Of a stretch of 64,000 bases of DNA, positions 63,230-64,000 are shown one piece after another. This stretch comes from an uncultured Butyricicoccus sp. (GTDB taxonomy: Bacteria > Bacillota > Clostridia > Oscillospirales > Butyricicoccaceae): positions 1 through 64,000 of the forward strand of contig NZ_CALWJM010000002.1 in NCBI RefSeq assembly GCF_944381005.1, read 5' to 3'. The position numbers and the translations under genes were made by a program. A model generated the notes under the pieces. It was not told the origin of the DNA. It made no database searches and saw nothing but the letters and a program-made list of their open reading frames with translations. Position 1 is the stretch's first letter. Each line of letters starts with the position of its first letter.

Positions 63230-64000
63230 ATGACTCGTAAGGTCAATATCGAAGAGATTGCTCTGCGCAAAGACTTTCTGGAGACTCCTCCGATTACAAA
63301 AGAAGAAGCAATTGCCGCTTTTGAAAACTGTGTGAAACAGGTCGAGGCCAACATGGAGTATTTTGGCGACAAATTCCCGTGGCCTGCAACCAAGCAGCTG
63401 CAATACCCCATCATCGAGAACATCGAGTGGACCAACGGCTTTTGGACCGGTATGCTGTGGCTGTGCTACGAGTACACAAAGGATGAAAAGTTCCGCGCAC
63501 TGGCTGAACGCAATGTGGACAGCTTCCTGCACCGCATTGAAAACAAGATTGAGCTTGACCACCACGACCTCGGCTTCCTGTATTCGCTGTCCTGTGTCAG
63601 CGGCTACATCCTGACCGGAAGCGAAAAGGCAAAGCGCGCTGCGCTGCTCGCCGCCGACCAGCTCTTAACCCGCTGGCAGGAAAAGGGTCAGTTCCTTCAG
63701 GCTTGGGGCCCGTTCAACAGCAAGGAGCATTACCGCTTTATCATTGACTGTATGCTGAATATCCCGCTGCTCTACTGGGCAAGCAAGGTTTCGGGCGACC
63801 CGCATTACGCAGAAATCGCACAGAAGCACTTTGAAACCAGCTGCAAGTACGTCATCCGCGACGACGCCAGCGCGTTCCATACCTTCTACATGAACCCCGA
63901 AACCGGTGGTCCCGACCACGGTGCAACCCGTCAGGGTTACAGCGATGACAGCGCATGGGCACGCGGTCAGGCTTGGGGTATTTACGGTATCCCGCTCAAC
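63230..64000 (+). CDS. Unsaturated glucuronyl hydrolase (GH88), 5' part
   Basis: 257 residues to the window edge. Alpha/alpha-barrel features of GH88: IENIEWTNGFWTGMLWL near residue 65, the catalytic Asp region HHDLGFLYSLS, a second Asp in RFIIDCMLNIPLL, and QGYSDDSAWARGQAWGIYG. It cleaves unsaturated glucuronyl disaccharides left by glycosaminoglycan lyases and supplies the substrate for DhuI/DhuD. No signal peptide, so it acts in the cytoplasm after import. The ATG follows AAAGGTGAT. Confidence 0.93.
   Translation, partial: MTRKVNIEEIALRKDFLETPPITKEEAIAAFENCVKQVEANMEYFGDKFPWPATKQLQYPIIENIEWTNGFWTGMLWLCYEYTKDEKFRALAERNVDSFLHRIENKIELDHHDLGFLYSLSCVSGYILTGSEKAKRAALLAADQLLTRWQEKGQFLQAWGPFNSKEHYRFIIDCMLNIPLLYWASKVSGDPHYAEIAQKHFETSCKYVIRDDASAFHTFYMNPETGGPDHGATRQGYSDDSAWARGQAWGIYGIPLN

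Overview
The window looks like a chromosomal segment from an anaerobic gut Clostridia species. This is inferred from the gene set: an Rnf-type complex subunit, NfnAB, a Na+-pumping oxaloacetate decarboxylase, a minimal SufBC system, meso-diaminopimelate dehydrogenase, Gram-positive RR-HK-HtrA order, AGGAGG-type ribosome sites, and glycosaminoglycan breakdown genes. An Oscillospirales/Butyricicoccaceae-like host is a guess; there is no rRNA to test it. Most of the window is moderately GC-rich, ordinary and densely packed. There are no phage, transposase or CRISPR genes.

Layout. 1-5.0 kb: start of rnfC, a sensor ATPase, highly biased gapA, and an anion permease. 5.0-13.5 kb: an exported stalk-domain protein, then a rearranged AT-rich patch, then a TPP-riboswitch-controlled thiamin salvage operon read right to left (thiD-thiW-thiE-tenA-thiZ-thiX-thiY). 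The 3' part of thiY is duplicated (433 bp, one mismatch), and the copies flank an AT-rich exported orphan gene and a decayed copy of the stalk gene. 13.5-19.8 kb: a membrane protein/dCMP deaminase/ABC ATPase operon, MATE exporter, flavodoxin-fold oxidoreductase, NhaC antiporter and an alkyltransferase-like protein. 19.8-24.4 kb: an exported orphan and an envelope-stress-like set (response regulator, histidine kinase, HtrA). 24.6-33.7 kb: phospholipase C-like protein, NUDIX enzyme, a short transcription unit with a broken or frameshifted small ORF, Fe-alcohol dehydrogenase, asparaginase, a short-chain dehydrogenase with a 50-residue Cys-rich membrane protein, RNase R and a soluble chemoreceptor.

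33.7-37.4 kb: oxaloacetate decarboxylase operon (oadA-oadG-biotin carrier-oadB) and tRNA-Arg(CCU). 37.4-43.5 kb: alanine/Na+ symporter, glycosyltransferase, BrnQ with a HAD phosphatase, and an amidase. 43.7-48 kb: nfnAB, methionine aminopeptidase with a SEC-C finger, and Ddh. 48-53 kb: EamA exporter, a Crp/Fnr regulator beside trxA and trxB with a well-placed Crp/Fnr-like palindrome before trxA, and minimal sufCB. 53-58 kb: a hydrolase-acyltransferase-zinc-ribbon membrane protein cluster and a diguanylate cyclase. 58-61 kb: endonuclease III and an arsR-permease-thioredoxin-arsC operon. 61-64 kb: a divergent unsaturated-uronate module, dhuD-dhuI one way and a GH88 glucuronyl hydrolase the other, with three matching LacI-like operators between them.

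Functional themes are Na+/H+ gradient energetics (Rnf, Oad, NhaC, AGCS), NAD(P)H-ferredoxin balancing (NfnAB), thiol redox (TrxAB with a nearby regulator), thiamin salvage rather than full synthesis, and host or dietary glycosaminoglycan use. The most unusual parts are the thiY/stalk rearrangement (5.1-8.5 kb), the small unit at 26.04-26.43 kb, the trxA operator, and the DhuDI/UGL operator set.
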